A DNA stretch of 64,000 nucleotides from Cynocephalus volans (GCF_027409185.1 NC_084468.1:54685001-54749000), one strand, 5' to 3'. Positions 35,085-48,189 are shown, counted from the stretch's first letter. Made by a program: numbers and translations. Notes: generated by a model from the letters alone, not told the origin.

Positions 35085-35445
35085 CCATTAAGAAGGATGG
35101 ACTTCTTCCATAAGTGCTGTTAGTGCTGGTAGCAGAAAGATCTCAACTGTCAGATCCTCTGGGATGACGGCCTTCTCTAAAAAGAGCTGCCTTTTCCAAG
35201 GTTATTTCCCTTTCCTGGGGAGACCACATTCAATTTACTTGGTCTCCAGTTACTCCAACTCAGAACAACTATAAAATGTTATCCTGGCTTCAGATATCCT
35301 GTAGAGTTGACTGAAGCCACCCTTGTGATCGCCTCACAGATTAACTTACCCCTTGCCATAAATTTCCTCACTCCCTAATATGCCTCTTTCAAACTATGTT
35401 CCATATCAAATTCTGCCTCCTGCAGAAGACAATTTGTAACACCTT
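35085..35445 (+). mobile_element. Putative 3' LTR of the ERVL-type provirus
   Basis: It shares aligned words with 29815-29880 and ends 'TCTGCCTCCTGCAGAAGACAATTTGTAACA', parallel to the 5' LTR edge. The match is partial and the limits are approximate. Confidence 0.5.
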
Positions 35446-36409
35446 GTTTAAACGATTAATAATAAATAGTATCTCTGTGCATGGCCCGTGCCAAAGGCAC
35501 AACTACTAGAAATTACTACAAACTTTAATTAATTTGTAAGTGGGAAAATAAAAATCCAATAGCAGCAGAGACTCATTTAGAGTTGACACAGGAACCGATA
35601 TTTGAAGAAAGATTTATAGAAGGAAAAGGAATGTATTGGGTATGTAGGTATCCAGAATTCATGATCAGAAAATGAGAGTCCACCCCCATAAAAAGATATA
35701 AGACCTTATATATCATAACGTGAATACGGAGAACTGAAATGAAATAATTTGAAGTAGTGAGTCCAGAGGCTTTCATCTTGGAAGGGACTTTTTCCCAGAG
35801 AAGAAACAGTAACATGGGAGGGCAGCTCACATGGAAAGGCATCATTTAGAGGCTTGGAAAGGAAAGGGAAAAAAAGAAACAAGTTCTGGAAATCAAAGAA
35901 TTTGTAAAACAAAAGAATATTGGATCAAAAGATGAAATAAAACACACCCCTCCTAGTTTTCTACAGCACACTTTTGTAGAGACCACTTCAGTCACCCCAT
36001 CTGTTAAACAATTTGTTATTTTTCTTCAAGGACAATTTACACATTTAAAAATAAACATAAATTGCTCAGCATTTATATAAACCTTCCATGTGAATAAAAT
36101 AGAAAGTTTAATTTTTTTTTTGCTGATAAAAAATAACTCTTCCTCAAAAAAGAAAACTGTTAACAGAATACCCAACCCCCACACACATTTGCAACTAACG
36201 AAGAACATAATCATTAAAAAATTCTAAAACTCAAAGTAGTTATGAGTAAGGCAGGATATAAAAAGTAAGAGTTGATTGGATTCATAAAAAAAATGTAGTA
36301 AAAACTCTTAGTAATATGGGATATATTTCAATTTGCTAAAAGGTGGCATATTCAATAGAATAGGGCATATTAAATAGATGAAAAAAAATAGACAAAAAAA
36401 AAAAAAAAG
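35446..36409. other. No gene; unclassified DNA
   Basis: Nothing was recognised except an A16 run at about 36394-36409 immediately before the HAL1 fragment, and a poly(T)/poly(A)-rich patch near 36110-36150. Confidence 0.5.
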
Positions 36410-36900
36410 AAGAATGTGATAGAGAAGCCACAGGCAGAGGATATAACATAGGTAGAATTTAACCTCCCTGACACTCTACAATGTAACAAAATTAATTTTA
36501 ATAGTATGAGTAAAATTCAAGAAAACGTTCTATAACTATAAAAAGACAGGAATCAACCTACTAGAAGATTACCTAATGCTCCTAAGGAAAATAATTTGGA
36601 ATGATCAACTCCAAGGCACATGCTAAAAATGAGTAGGCTTTTGCAATAAAGAAAACGTCATTTGAGTCTCAAAGCAAAAAGATCAAGACATTTGACAAAA
36701 CAGAGAAAATTACGTTGGCTTTTAATTTCTCAAGATTCTCAAGAGAAATATACAAAGCAGATAAAGAGTAGAATGAACATTAAAGGATGGAGGATTTCTA
36801 ACATGACCAATTTCAAAATTACTGAATGACAAAATTTTCACTTTCAAATGATGACATTATATTCCAGATAGATGAAGAATCTTGAGCAGGGTCACATTTT
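36410..36900 (+). mobile_element. HAL1 (half-L1) ORF1-like fragment
   Basis: 'GACAGGAATCAACCTACTAGAAGATTACCTAATGCTCCTAAGGAAAATAAT' and 'GAATGATCAACTCCAAGGCACATG', then 'AAAGCAAAAAGATCAAGACATTTG' and 'AGAAAATTACGTTGGC', follow HAL1 in sense order. The frame is not maintained. This is an ancient, inactive copy. Confidence 0.72.
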
Positions 36901-38063
36901 TAGTGGGCCAGAGTTAAGACTAAAATTTGTAATATTTAGAACTTTGCCAGTGTTAGCATTTTTATTAGATTCTATGTGTTTGCTTCCACACTGAAAAAAA
37001 AAAAAAAAATAGACTTTCAGAAATTTTTCATATGGGAGTTCACATACCTCCAAGGAGAATTCAGTCTATCTATGAATTTGGATCAGATAAAAATAGCATT
37101 CAAACTCCTAATGAAATAATGAAATATAGGCTTTACATCAATGCAAATGAAGACAAAAAACCACAGTAATATTTGAATTACATGTATTTTTTTCACCAAG
37201 GTAAAAGCACAGACATTTTCAAATCATAACAGTTTTTTTTTAGGTACCCATATATATATATATATATATAATTGATAATCATCAATACCCATAAAGTAGT
37301 CTTCCAATGTTATGTAATGTTGTAATAAAAACATTCTATTACATCTTTTTACATATATTCATGTGTATTTTAATACAATAATTTTCCTTCTTAATTCTAT
37401 GTATTTGATGTAACTATTATTCTGGAAAGTGTTTAATATGATTCATTAGCATGTTAGAAATGTGCAAGGCAAGAAAATGTTAGAAAAGTTTCAGGTAGGT
37501 ATTAAAACATACTTGAAGAGACAAATATGAGTATACCTGTATGATTTTAGCTGGATTGGTAATAACATGAAGTCCAAATGTTGGCCATTTCTATTAGATA
37601 TTTACAATTATTGTTATATATACATATTATTATTGTATAGAGGAAGCAGTTGGAAATTCCTACATATAATTGGACCTAAATGAGAGGACTGATTTACCAA
37701 AATGTCTGTAAATAATATAGACATAGTAAGTTTTTTCAAATATATTTAGCTAACTACTAAATTTTAAATGCTATTCCAGGCACTTCTATTTAAGTGCCAT
37801 AGAGTTTTTCAAAGAAAGTTCATATTTTTTTTAAACAAAGTTGTCATTTGAAATGTAATGGGATTATATAAAGCATTGTATAAATTAGATTAAAACTGAA
37901 AGTTAAGTAATTTGGATATTCATCAATTGATTTCTTACTGCTTTACTTTTTAATCATTAGTTTACTTTTCACATATTTAAGTGAGATTGTCGTTTGGGGT
38001 GTTTGTGGGGGTGTGACGCTTGGAAGCACAATTCTTTTTAGAGAAATCATTAGGAAATATGAT
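36901..38063. other. No gene; AT-rich DNA with simple repeats
   Basis: An A17 run near 36993-37009, a (TA)n microsatellite at 37249-37270 and unclassified AT-rich sequence. Confidence 0.55.
37249..37270. repeat. (TA)n microsatellite
   Basis: About ten uninterrupted TA units. Confidence 0.95.
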
Positions 38064-38468
38064 TGACACTTTGGACGTGTTGTCTCCCCACAAAACTCAT
38101 ATGGAAATCTGATTCCCAATATGGGAATATTGGGAGCTGTGTCAGTCATGGGGGTGGATCCCTCGTGAATGGATTAACACTCTCCCTGGGGATGGAGGTA
38201 GTGAGTGAGTTCTCGTTCTATTAGTTCCTGAGAGAGCTGGTTTTTTAAAGAGCCCTGGCACCTCCCCTCTCTCTCTCTCTTGCTTCCTCTTACCACGTGA
38301 TCTGCTTGTACCCACCAGCTGCCTGCCACTTTCTGCCTTGAGTAGAAGCAGCCTGAGGCCTGTGCCAGATGCAGCTGTCCCAGAATCACAGGCCGAATAA
38401 ACCTCTGTTCTTTATAAATTACGCAGTCTCAGGTATTCTGTTATAGCAACACAAAACAGACTAATACA
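38064..38468 (+). mobile_element. MST-type MaLR solo LTR
   Basis: It begins TGACACTTTGGACGTG. It includes 'GGGGGTGGATCCCTCGTGAATGG', 'GAGTGAGTTCTCGTTCTATTAGTTC', 'CTGGTTTTTTAAAGAGCCCTGGCACCTCCCC' and AATAAACCTCTGTTC(T)TTATAAATTACGCAGTCTCAGG, and it ends ACAGACTAATACA. All are diagnostic of MSTA/MSTB LTRs. The flanking 5-mers ATGAT and ATGAG differ by one base, consistent with an old 5-base duplication. The AATAAA at about 38396 is the LTR polyadenylation signal. Confidence 0.9.
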
Positions 38469-41400
38469 ATGAGTTAGTTCAAATATTTGAAAAACTTAGA
38501 CATAAAAGGGTAAAAATTGTGGTATACTATCTTAAGTGAAACACTATAAAGTGAAAGAACTATTGCTATTTTTCTTTTTAAAAAATTGTTCACATAAGGC
38601 TTTTAAACAATAATTATTAACAGAATTCACTCTAGAGAAGGTTTTCTTTTTTTAAAAAAGGAACTAACCTGTATGTTTAGGATGAGCCAATATTACGTTG
38701 ATGAAGTGATTCCCAGCTTCACAAATCTGTAAAACATTTTAAGCCTTTTGAGTGTAATAAGTCTGTACCTATTTTTAAACTGCATTCTAGATACATAAAA
38801 TCCATGTAATGTATTAATTACAAAGATTCAAGATATTTTTGCTCTAATTGTAAGGAGAGGATATTTTAATATAAAATTATATAACAATAAAAGAAGCTGT
38901 TTGTGGGCATCACCATAATTAGTCACAATGAGTTAGAATTTCTGAAGATATTCTTGACATTTTTTGATAACCAGGTTTAAATTGCCTTGTTAATCAGGTA
39001 ATGGTGATTATCTGCTTTGTACTTGTTACTGCGTGTAGATTTTCATACCACAAAGAGACAACTCATGCTGCTGAAGACAGACTTGGCTTAGGTTTATATA
39101 TTCTCAGTTCATTAACACAGTAGCAACATTTCTAGTGCAAGGGTGAAAGTTTGCTTGACTCCCAACTGATTTCAGTTCAGTTCAGGAAACCTATTGTAAG
39201 CAGTACTGCCCCACAAAGACACTTGCTTGTCATCTGACTTCTTGATGTGATGTCAGTAGGCAGCCACTATGGTCCTCTAAGGAGTAAAGACATACCACCA
39301 TCTCCTAGGCCTAATAATGCTCCCAATTTGCAACATGTACCCTGTGGAGGTAAGACCCTTCATTTCTCTACCATATATACCTTATCTGATGTAACATAAA
39401 GTTGTGTTCAATATATACATATTATGTTATTGATAACAGATTGTTATTCAAAATCTTGTTTGTTTAGATACATTCAACTTTTAACTACAATATATCCCTG
39501 AATGCCCTATTAACTCAGTGTCTTTAATACTAATAATCTCTTAAAATATATCTGATTTTGTTCTTTTCTTTTCAACCATTTGTATGCATTTCTTCACATT
39601 TAAGAATAGTGCCACAGATTTTAATTTCTAGATGATCCTCACACTGAATAACTAGCATCTATTACATACACTAACCATGCAGTAAATGATTAAAAACACA
39701 CATGTGATGTTTTTCCTCAGGAATAATTTTTACATTAGCTTTGAAATTATATATTCTAACAACTATAATTTTTATGATTTTATATACAGTAGCCGCTGAT
39801 TTTAACTTAAATCAATACTATAGTGAGGAGTTCATTTTAGCTGAAAATTAATAATAATTATAACGAATTATAATAAAATGAATAACATAATATCTGTATT
39901 AATTTTACATCATTAATTTTCTAACTAGTTTTCAAAATAAATATTTTATAAGTTTAACCAAATTTAGGTATAAAGGTTGAGTCCTATATATGTTATTTTT
40001 TATATCAAATGCTTTAGGGTATTTGAAAGGAAACTAAAATGGCAAATGATGGGAATACTCAAGTCCAAAATTTTAAATCTCCTGTAATAAATAGATGTAA
40101 ATCCTTTTATTGGTATCTATTAATAGTAGGCAAAGCATCAGAAAAAAATTTATCATGACCAAACTTAAGCTGATCTCTTTGAATGACCGCATTTAACTTT
40201 GCAACATTTTTCATTTTTTATTTATCTCGTCCATAAATTCTAAATTCTCACAAGCAGTTCATGGGCCTTTCTGTGTTTCCCATGGAAAAGACCCACTCTC
40301 CTCTGCCTTTATTAAAAGCTATGATAAATTATTCCCAGCATCCTCTCTCTAATCAGAATTTTCCTCTTTGATGCCTGAAGTTCTTTTCAGCTAAATGTTA
40401 TAAGAGAACGTGTGCCCACTTGATAAGAGCATATATCTTCTTGCTTCTCCAAGAATATTTGCATTTTAATAGTCAAAAAAATGCTAAGTGAGTGAATAAC
40501 TAATGGTGATACTGGACACAGAGAGGAAAAACTAGGGAAAAGTATGACTTTCAGTACTTTGTAAACCATGTTTTATACGTCAAAATGTATTCCTCCCATT
40601 ATTGAAGACAGTAAGAAAAGCAAGGGAAAATTCATTTTTTGGTGAAACAGTGTACACAGAATTGGCAAAACATAAATGCTTCTGAAGAGTAAAAATAAGG
40701 TTGAGAGGAAAATTAGATAAAGGAAACAATTGTTATCTATGTAAGTTATATTTTGTTTGCAATTATGATTTTAGAGTTTTACTTGTTGCATTTTGGGTGA
40801 GATTGGATTCAGAGAATGAAGAGGGGTCATGAAAACGTGAAGAGACTAAATTATAGAGTGTACTCACAATATTTACAGCAGAAAAACAAAGTTATACCTA
40901 AACTTTGTGGAGAAAGTTATTCTGATGCCTTTGTAAATTTGCTTAAATGTGATTCTGCTTGATTTTTCTGTGTGTTTATGATCTCTGAACATATTTGAGG
41001 GATCAAAGTTACATTGAGAGCCAGAAAGAATTTAAACAAAAGCTGATAAAATTTTCTCAGAATATAGTATACAATTGGCAAAACCTAACAAAATCAAAGA
41101 ATTTTCCTCAAAAAAATTAACATTGTAAAGTATGTTATTTTGCTTACAATTTTTTAAATATATTAGGAAACTCAGAAAAGCAGTAGGAAAAAATCAGAGA
41201 GAGCCTAAAAGAAAATTATAATTGTTAATAGTCCACAAAATAGATGATTCACACATGAATAATTGAGAATTAACTATAATCGGATTCATAATGGTTCTAA
41301 TATATTATCTTCTAACTAGGCCATATTTTTTCAGTTCTACATAACAACAGAACCAAAACTAACTTTATATGAATAATGTCCTTTTCAAAACATATATAAG

Positions 41401-44400
41401 TAAAGAGTTCAGAGACCAATAAATGACACTAGGAAGTTTTGAAAATTTAACATTTTATTAGCAAAAATTTAGTACTTGAAATTGATATTGGCATTTTCTG
41501 ATTGAATTGTATATTGTACACAAATAATCTATTAATTTTTTCTTTGTTCCTTCTGTACAATAATTTATTCTACTATATACTGTTAGTTTTAATATAAAAT
41601 AAAATCATCGAACTTTTAATTTTAATATAAAATGATTTAAAATGCATTGAACTTAAAATAAGTTGCTTATTCTTTCCAAATCATTTGCACGTATGTTATT
41701 TGTGGTAAACCTCAAATGTACATATGCATGGCTTCAGTTATTATGAATGAAAAAATCAACTTTAAATTTCAGAATATTATACTCACAATGAATGATAGTC
41801 TTCTTCAAGTTAGGGGATCGTATGCAAACTTGATTAGATCATTAATTACTATATCCTGTATTAAAATCAATTTTTTAAAACATATCTTAATATCATATGT
41901 TATTTGTGAAAGTTAAATATGTCTTACACTGATCATTATTAAGAAATTCTAGGGCTAGTAGGCTGTTTTGATTTGTCATTACAATTTATACTTATAAGAG
42001 AGTCACAGCAGCCCTTCTGTCTCATTTCTAATTTTGATTTTCTATGGAAAGCAATTACATTCAATATTTTTACTTTTAAGTAATATTTTCACATTATTCA
42101 ATACTATCTATAATTAGAAGCACAGTTTTTTAATTTCTTAACAAATCAATCTTAGAAAAGAATCTTTATATATAAATATCATAAAAATCTAGAACTCGTC
42201 ATATCTTTAAATTATGATTGAAATGCACAATGTTTGTTACGTGCTTAGACATGTGGAATTAACATTATCACATTTATCTAACACCTCCGTATTGAATGTA
42301 GCCTATGTTACTATTTATCAGTATTTATGTAGTTTTGCTTCTTGGGCCTTACTAATTTTTGCTTAGAGTAATGTGTAAAGTAGGACTGATTAATAAAAGC
42401 ATACGTGAAGAGGAAGAACCAGTAGCTAACAAGTTGGAGTCTTTAAAAGTCTCTGGGAGAAAAAAAGTATATATTGCAAGCTATTAGAATTTTGCTTATT
42501 TCTAATTATGCCTCTTTTAACTTTTTAAAAATATATACTAAAATTATGACATGAATTTTTTAAAAGTCTATAAAGTTTATTAAAATTTTTCTTTTATTAA
42601 ATTTTTTGAGAAAAGTGAAGAAATACATATATAGCTATACCTTAAATGAGAAAAAGGAAAAAATCAAGAATATTATATTAAAAGAAAGTTGTCAATAATT
42701 ACACAGAAATAAATTATAGTAAACAGGTTGCAAAAAAAAGTGGAAAACATCAAAAGAAGGAGAAAAATCAAGAGAATCAGATATTAATCTAAAAACAACA
42801 TATATAAGGCTCAAATATGTGGTTATTGTTTGTTTATCCATGAATTCATTATTACATTTGCTCAAATTTACTGTGTAGTTAATATGAGGAGAACAGTAGT
42901 CTTGATATTATACAGATTAGCAATAAAGGTATTTCAGCGAATGAACCATTGATTACTCTCTATGAACAATATGCATACATAAATAAGAAATTCGAAGTCT
43001 GTAATATATTACAACATATTTGCTGAATAAATTCTAAATAAAGAAATAATTTGTGTTATTCATTCAAGCAGGTAATGAGTCCCTACTTTATGCAAAACCA
43101 AGGGCTCAAAATATACTCTCACAACCACCATAGTAGAGGCTGTTATTAGCTGAACTATTAACTAAAATACACAAACAGACACAAACATGCAGAGGGTCAT
43201 ATGAAAGCTCTTTGCAAAGTATGGTGGGTGATTTATTCCTTATATGAAATGGTGGGATATATAAAATGGTGGGATATAAGTTGAATACAAACTTCACAAG
43301 GGACATGGACTTGTATATGAATCATGGAAGTTAATCAAGAGCAGGAATGAAGGAAAAATATGAACAAAGGGTGAAAGTATGGAGTTATACCATGTACAAG
43401 AGCTAAGTAAATGTGTCTAACAAAATTACTTCATTTATGAAATAATTAAGAACCTTGCGTACCCAGATTGTTTTGTACACAATTCAATGAGTTCATATCT
43501 CTGATTACATAGAATGGTCTAAAGAACTAGACTAAGAACAATTTGGAAAGAGCCATATTTTATTTTAAAAAGCAGAGTTTTATCTTCATCTTAAATTAGT
43601 TAAATTAGCAATTGTGCCAAAGTAGTCTCTGGGTGTTTATCTGTTAGACCTGTAAAAATTTTTGCTCCTAGAGGTTTATAAATTGGTAAATATGTAGACA
43701 ATAGGAAGAATCACTGAGTATATTTTCTAAATATTTACTATATTTCATATAATTCTAATTATCCTTTATAGATGACTACAACATTTTGATTAGATTTAGA
43801 AAGCTAAGGACTCGATTATAGGAAGTTACATGATTTATACTTCATTTTATACCATTATGTATATGATATAAAATATATCATTTTCTACATGGCAATTCCT
43901 CAAATACAATCTGTTTTGTATTCTTAATAACAGCAAAATTACTGCAGAAAAAGCAAATATATAAAAAAAAATACATACCAGAAAATTGATAGCAGATACT
44001 GTGACTTGCCTGTTTCCAAATGCTAGAGTAGAAAAAGGAGATGTCATGCAAATACTTATATTTTGGATTGTCAACTATATAGACATAATTTAGGGAATAT
44101 TTATTGAATATAAATATCTTCTAATCCATAGTACTGTGTGGTATATAATTGACCTTTAAGATAATACTTTTGCAATCTGAAGTGCTGAAAATATTTTTGC
44201 TTTCCACATGTACTTTTCTTCCAGTAACCTAATGGTATTTAGCATGCAAATGGGATCTATTATTAGTTTGTGTTATTAAACTCTTTGAATGAAGTTCTAA
44301 TCTCTCTCATTCCTCATTTTAAAAAGCACACTTAGTATGGTCTAGCATATAACAGCACCCAGTGATATCTCTTGTTTCTAATTTTTATTAATAAAAATAA

Positions 44401-46531
44401 TAATGCTAATAATAATAATTTGTGTTTTTCATCAATGTTTTATAAACAAGATATTAAGTGTTTTATAATTTTATCATAAAAATAAACATATGAGGCATGT
44501 ACTATTTTTCTTAGCTGAAAATAAAGAAAACTATAGATAATATACATTTCCAAAATCCCTTAAAGAGTAATGGACAAAGTAGGATTTAAAACAATGTCCT
44601 AAAGGCATCTCGCTAATGGTGGAGAAGTTGGAAAACACAGAAATACTTAGAGGTATTTGATAAACTCCTGTGTATTAGCAGTTGCATTTCTTTTTTCTTG
44701 TTATATGTGTATGACTGTGTGCATATAAGTTGTATTTATTTATACAAACACATTACAAATAAAAATTAATATTATGTCTCATTTTGAAAATTTCATTTTT
44801 TACCTAAGAATATAAAGATTTTCCCCAAAATAATTATTAAACATTCACTACTACCACTGTAATAAAATCTGCATTATAATGCATGATGTGGCTAACCCTC
44901 AAAATATTGACTATTATCTAATTGCTGCTGAACTAGGGTTACTTTAATTTTATGTTTGATAAATAATACTCCTTTGAACATATATATAATGCTATTAGTA
45001 AAGTTCTATTTTCTCGGACTAGAGATTTGAAAGTATATTTTAGTTAAAGGTTATATAAATATTTATGCATGGATATATTTGCATAAGATACATATATGAA
45101 ATATATGTACATGTATTTGAAGTTTTATTTTTAAAAGTGCATGTATTTAATTATAAAATAAAATACATGAATGGAGACTATTTAGGAAATAGAGAAAAGT
45201 ATAAAAAGAAAATAAAATGCATTAAAAATCCCATAAACTATGGAAAACCATGGTTAAAATTCTGATATTTCCCCTTGGACATGTTCATATCTGTTGCATG
45301 TTTTCCAACATTTGATGCAATTTTATAACCACCTTTCCTTTTAATTTTATGTTGTATGCATTTTGTCATATAAGTAAATGTTTTTCTTCAGCTAAATTAT
45401 AATAACCAGGAGGTATGCATTCCTAACTCCCATAGTTCTGTGTGTGTGTGCGTGCGTGTGTGTGTGTGCGTGCGTGCGTGCGCGTGCGTGTGTGTGCGCG
45501 TACTAGTGTTGGTAGCTTCATTCATTCACCTCTAGTTATGAGGAATTCGTGTGATAGGCACTTCACTGCATGCTTGCACTTCACTTCATCTATAGACGAA
45601 GTAAAAGGGGACCCTTACCTTAATAAAATTTATAGTGTGACAGAGAAAAAAGTACTAACCACATGATAGCGAATCGAAATCTGTAAACTTGATGAATGCT
45701 ACTAAAAGGATCTATGTAGCATTTAATATGAAAACTGAAAAGAAGGATTTGGTGTAACCAGGGAGAACAGGGAATACTCCTCAGCACACAATCAAGCTTT
45801 GATGTAACAAAAGGAATCGGCATTAGTACAGGGAAGAGAGGGGTTCAGACAATTTTAAGTAGGGGACAGTGGACAGTGAAGATATGTCTTATTCTCATTT
45901 TCAAATGAGAATAAATAATGATTTGATGAAAGCAGTATGGGTTTAAATATCTCCTATATTTATTTCTAAAAAACAAAGTTAAAGATCGTATAACTTGAAG
46001 CAAACTTTCTACAAAAAACTTTAGTCATTATTAAAACTTTCTATAATATTTTATAATTTGTGAAATAGTTCACATTTATATAGGCAAAAATCCTGTTAGG
46101 CCATTATTCCTTGATTATTGTTAATACAAAACATTGATATTTAAGATATTTGAACATATGCATTCTAATTTGGGATTAACGGAATGTTCCTGTCATTGAA
46201 TAGTTTTCAATTATGATAATGTATTTTATTTATTTGTCTTTAAATATCATTCAGAAATACAGAAAATTATCTCTTTAATGGCACATGTGTTGGAAATACA
46301 CATGTAATATGTTGTTTTTCATTTAAGTTAGCTTCTGTGTGTTAATGTACAGATGCTGTTTATTTTATGCATCCAAATTTGTTGAGAATAGGTTGTGATG
46401 AAGAGTTTTAAAAAAGTCAGTGTTATTCAGAGAATTTAGAAAGAGGTCAAAAGTAACAGTTAACATAGTGGGCAAAATACGCAGTGTAAACTATGACAAC
46501 ATGCAGAAACACAAAACAGAAAAATAACAAT
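38469..46531. other. Long gene-free, mostly unclassified stretch
   Basis: About 8 kb with no recognised coding exon. I see a possible diverged MIR/L2-like trace at 44410-44600 (TATTAAGTGTTTTATAATTTTATCA), a duplicated 15-mer AAATGGTGGGATATA at about 43250-43278, and the TG/CG microsatellite at 45440-45505. The block 38930-39360 is less AT-rich and ends with CTGTGGAGGTAAGACC, which looks like a splice donor, but no acceptor or open frame supports an exon. Confidence 0.5.
45440..45505. repeat. (TG)n microsatellite with interspersed CG
   Basis: Alternating purine-pyrimidine sequence of TGTG, CGTG and CGCG words for about 65 bases; it is Z-DNA prone by composition. Confidence 0.95.
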
Positions 46532-46546
46532 CACAGTTATAATTTA

Positions 46547-46669
46547 TTTTATTTTATTTATTTATTTACTTATGTATTTTTTGGTGGCTGGCCGGCATGG
46601 GGATCCGAACCCGTGACCTTGGTGTTACAAGGCTGAGCTCTAACCAACTGAGCTAACCGGCCAGCCCCA
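46547..46669 (-). mobile_element. tRNA-Ile-derived SINE (CYN-like)
   Basis: Read on the minus strand, the body from GGCTGGCCGGTTAGCTCAGT onward, through GGTTAGAGCTCAGCC and ACACCAAGGTCACGGGTTCGGATCC to GCCGGCCAGCC, is a near-copy of tRNA-Ile(AAT), including box A TTAGCTCAGTTGG and box B GGTTCGGATCC. A TTTA/TAAA-rich tail follows. A perfect 15-base duplication, CACAGTTATAATTTA, flanks it at 46532-46546 and 46670-46684. The tRNA fold is interrupted and it is inserted with a tail, so it is a SINE, not a tRNA gene. Confidence 0.93.
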
Positions 46670-46684
46670 CACAGTTATAATTTA

Positions 46685-47434
46685 GAAAAAATTATTCTAA
46701 TTTAAAAACTTGATTATATAAATTGGCAAAACATGTATAAAGTGAAAGTACAAAAAAATGATAAAATTAAACACATAAAGTCTAACCACTGGTTTTTTTT
46801 GTTTTTTTTTTTCTAATTTTGAGGATAAAATGAAGGAAAATTACATTGTAAGCATGCAGGTTTCAAAGACATTTTTCAAGAGGAACAATGTAAAAACTGA
46901 AACAATTGTCTATTCTGTAACTATAAGCACAAGAATTAATGTGGTCCAAAATTGAAGTAAAATATTTTAAACACATGAATTTCTGAATTTCTGAGTTGGT
47001 TAATTACAATGTTCTATTTTATTTTCCTTAAAAATGATTATTTAATAAGATTATATCTACTTTGCTGAAAACAACTTTAGTATGTACCGTTTCCTCTTTT
47101 GTTAACTTTTGTCACAGTCTGTTCTATAATTATTTTTATTTTTACTTTCAGACTCAATACTTGTTAGAAATATGATTTTAAGTATCTAGTTTTATTTTTT
47201 TCATTTCTTTAAAAATTTGTTTGAGCTTAGAATGATAAAGATTTGTCAGCTAAAGATGATGTAGTTTGTACAATTTTTATTTTGTGAGTACAGCATTGAA
47301 TTTTTATAATCTAATGTGTTATCCATTATTTAAAATTAGAATTCTTAATCTTCTAATTCTAATCAAAGAGTTACAAAAGAAGAAGGGGCACTCTCATAAA
47401 GTCTTAGGAAGAGATAATAAATGCAAAGGAAGGG
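46685..47434. other. No gene; unclassified AT-rich DNA
   Basis: T-rich patch at 46793-46812; nothing else recognised. Confidence 0.5.
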
Positions 47435-47835
47435 GGGGTTTTTTTGTATTTTATTTTTATTTTATTTTATTTTATTTTTTTTAAATTTTATTTTGTCGAT
47501 ATACATTGTGGCTGATTATTGCTCCCCATCATCAAAACCTCCCTCCCTTCTCCCTCCCCCCCCCCAACAATGTCCTTTCTGTTTGCTTGTCGTATCAACT
47601 TCAAGTAATTGTGGTTGTTATATCTTCTTCCACCCCCCCCCCCCGGTTTTGTGTGTGTGTGTGTGTAAATTTATATATTAATTTTTAGCTAATGGAATAC
47701 TACTCAGCTATAAAAACGAATGAAATACTGCCATTTGCAACAGCATGGATGGACCTCGAGAGAATTATATTAAGTGAAACAAGTCAGGCACAGAAAGAGA
47801 AATACCACATGTTCTCACTTATTGGAAGGGTTTTT
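47435..47835 (-). mobile_element. 5'-inverted (twin-primed) truncated L1
   Basis: From the left, a T-rich stretch (the poly(A) tail in reverse) leads into reversed L1 3'UTR (47480-47685), including the C-rich reverse of the polypurine block and a (TG)n. At about 47686 the orientation flips: 47688-47835 reads in sense as the end of ORF2 (TGGAATACTACTCAGCTATAAAAACGAATGAAATACTG...CCACATGTTCTCACTTATTGG). An L1 whose 5' part is inverted relative to its 3' end is the mark of twin priming. GGAAGGG occurs at both outer edges and may be part of the target duplication. Confidence 0.82.
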
Positions 47836-48189
47836 TTTTTTGTACCATAGGTACAAAAAAAGTGCATTCTTAGAAAAAACATACAACCTAATAAATGGCA
47901 TAAGCATATGACAAATTAGAGAAAGCTATTGGAACCTGTTACTTGTTAGTAATGTGGGTTATTCTTCTACGCACTGTCATTTCAATAGGACCCTCTACTA
48001 CCTGGATCAAAACTCAACATCAAGTTGACATGCTCATTTTTTATCTTTTCCGGCTCCATGATAATATTCATCCAGAATATATCTGTGAATTTGCTAGCCT
48101 ATTGCTCAAGTTACTGCTTTCTGTGTCTAAATTGTAGATTACACGTTCCAGTTATTTTCCAGGCAAACTTGGAAAATATGCCCACATTT

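Larger units (their letters stand above)
29755..35445 (+). mobile_element. Decayed ERVL-type (class III) endogenous retrovirus with two LTR remnants
   Basis: This is an old provirus in plus orientation. A 5' LTR remnant (about 29755-30188) ends with words like 'CATCTGTGTCCCAGAAAACCCAACTTACA'. A primer-binding-like 'TTGGCAC' follows, then a long interval of gag/pol-derived DNA. A second LTR-like block (about 35085-35445) shares aligned words with the first (GTGCT..GGCAGAGAACCTTCGACTCTCAG versus GTGCTGGTAGCAGAAAGATCTCAACTGTCAG). The integrase-region words at 33930-34140 match ERVL order. Stops and indels are everywhere, so no protein can be made. A SINE is inserted at 31075-31222. LTR boundaries are approximate and the subfamily is unknown. 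Confidence 0.68.

Noticed and set aside
39300..39362. An exon ending in a splice donor (CTGTGGAGGTAAGACC)
   Set aside because: There is no convincing acceptor with polypyrimidine tract, no open frame of useful length and no repeat-independent coding signal nearby. A single donor-like word is expected by chance.
43225..43280. CRISPR-like or satellite array
   Set aside because: Only two copies of a 15-base unit are present; the genome is mammalian and this is a simple local duplication.
46575..46668. A functional tRNA-Ile gene on the minus strand
   Set aside because: The tRNA-like body has changes that break the anticodon region, is followed by a TAAA-rich tail and is flanked by a perfect 15-base duplication, so it is a SINE.
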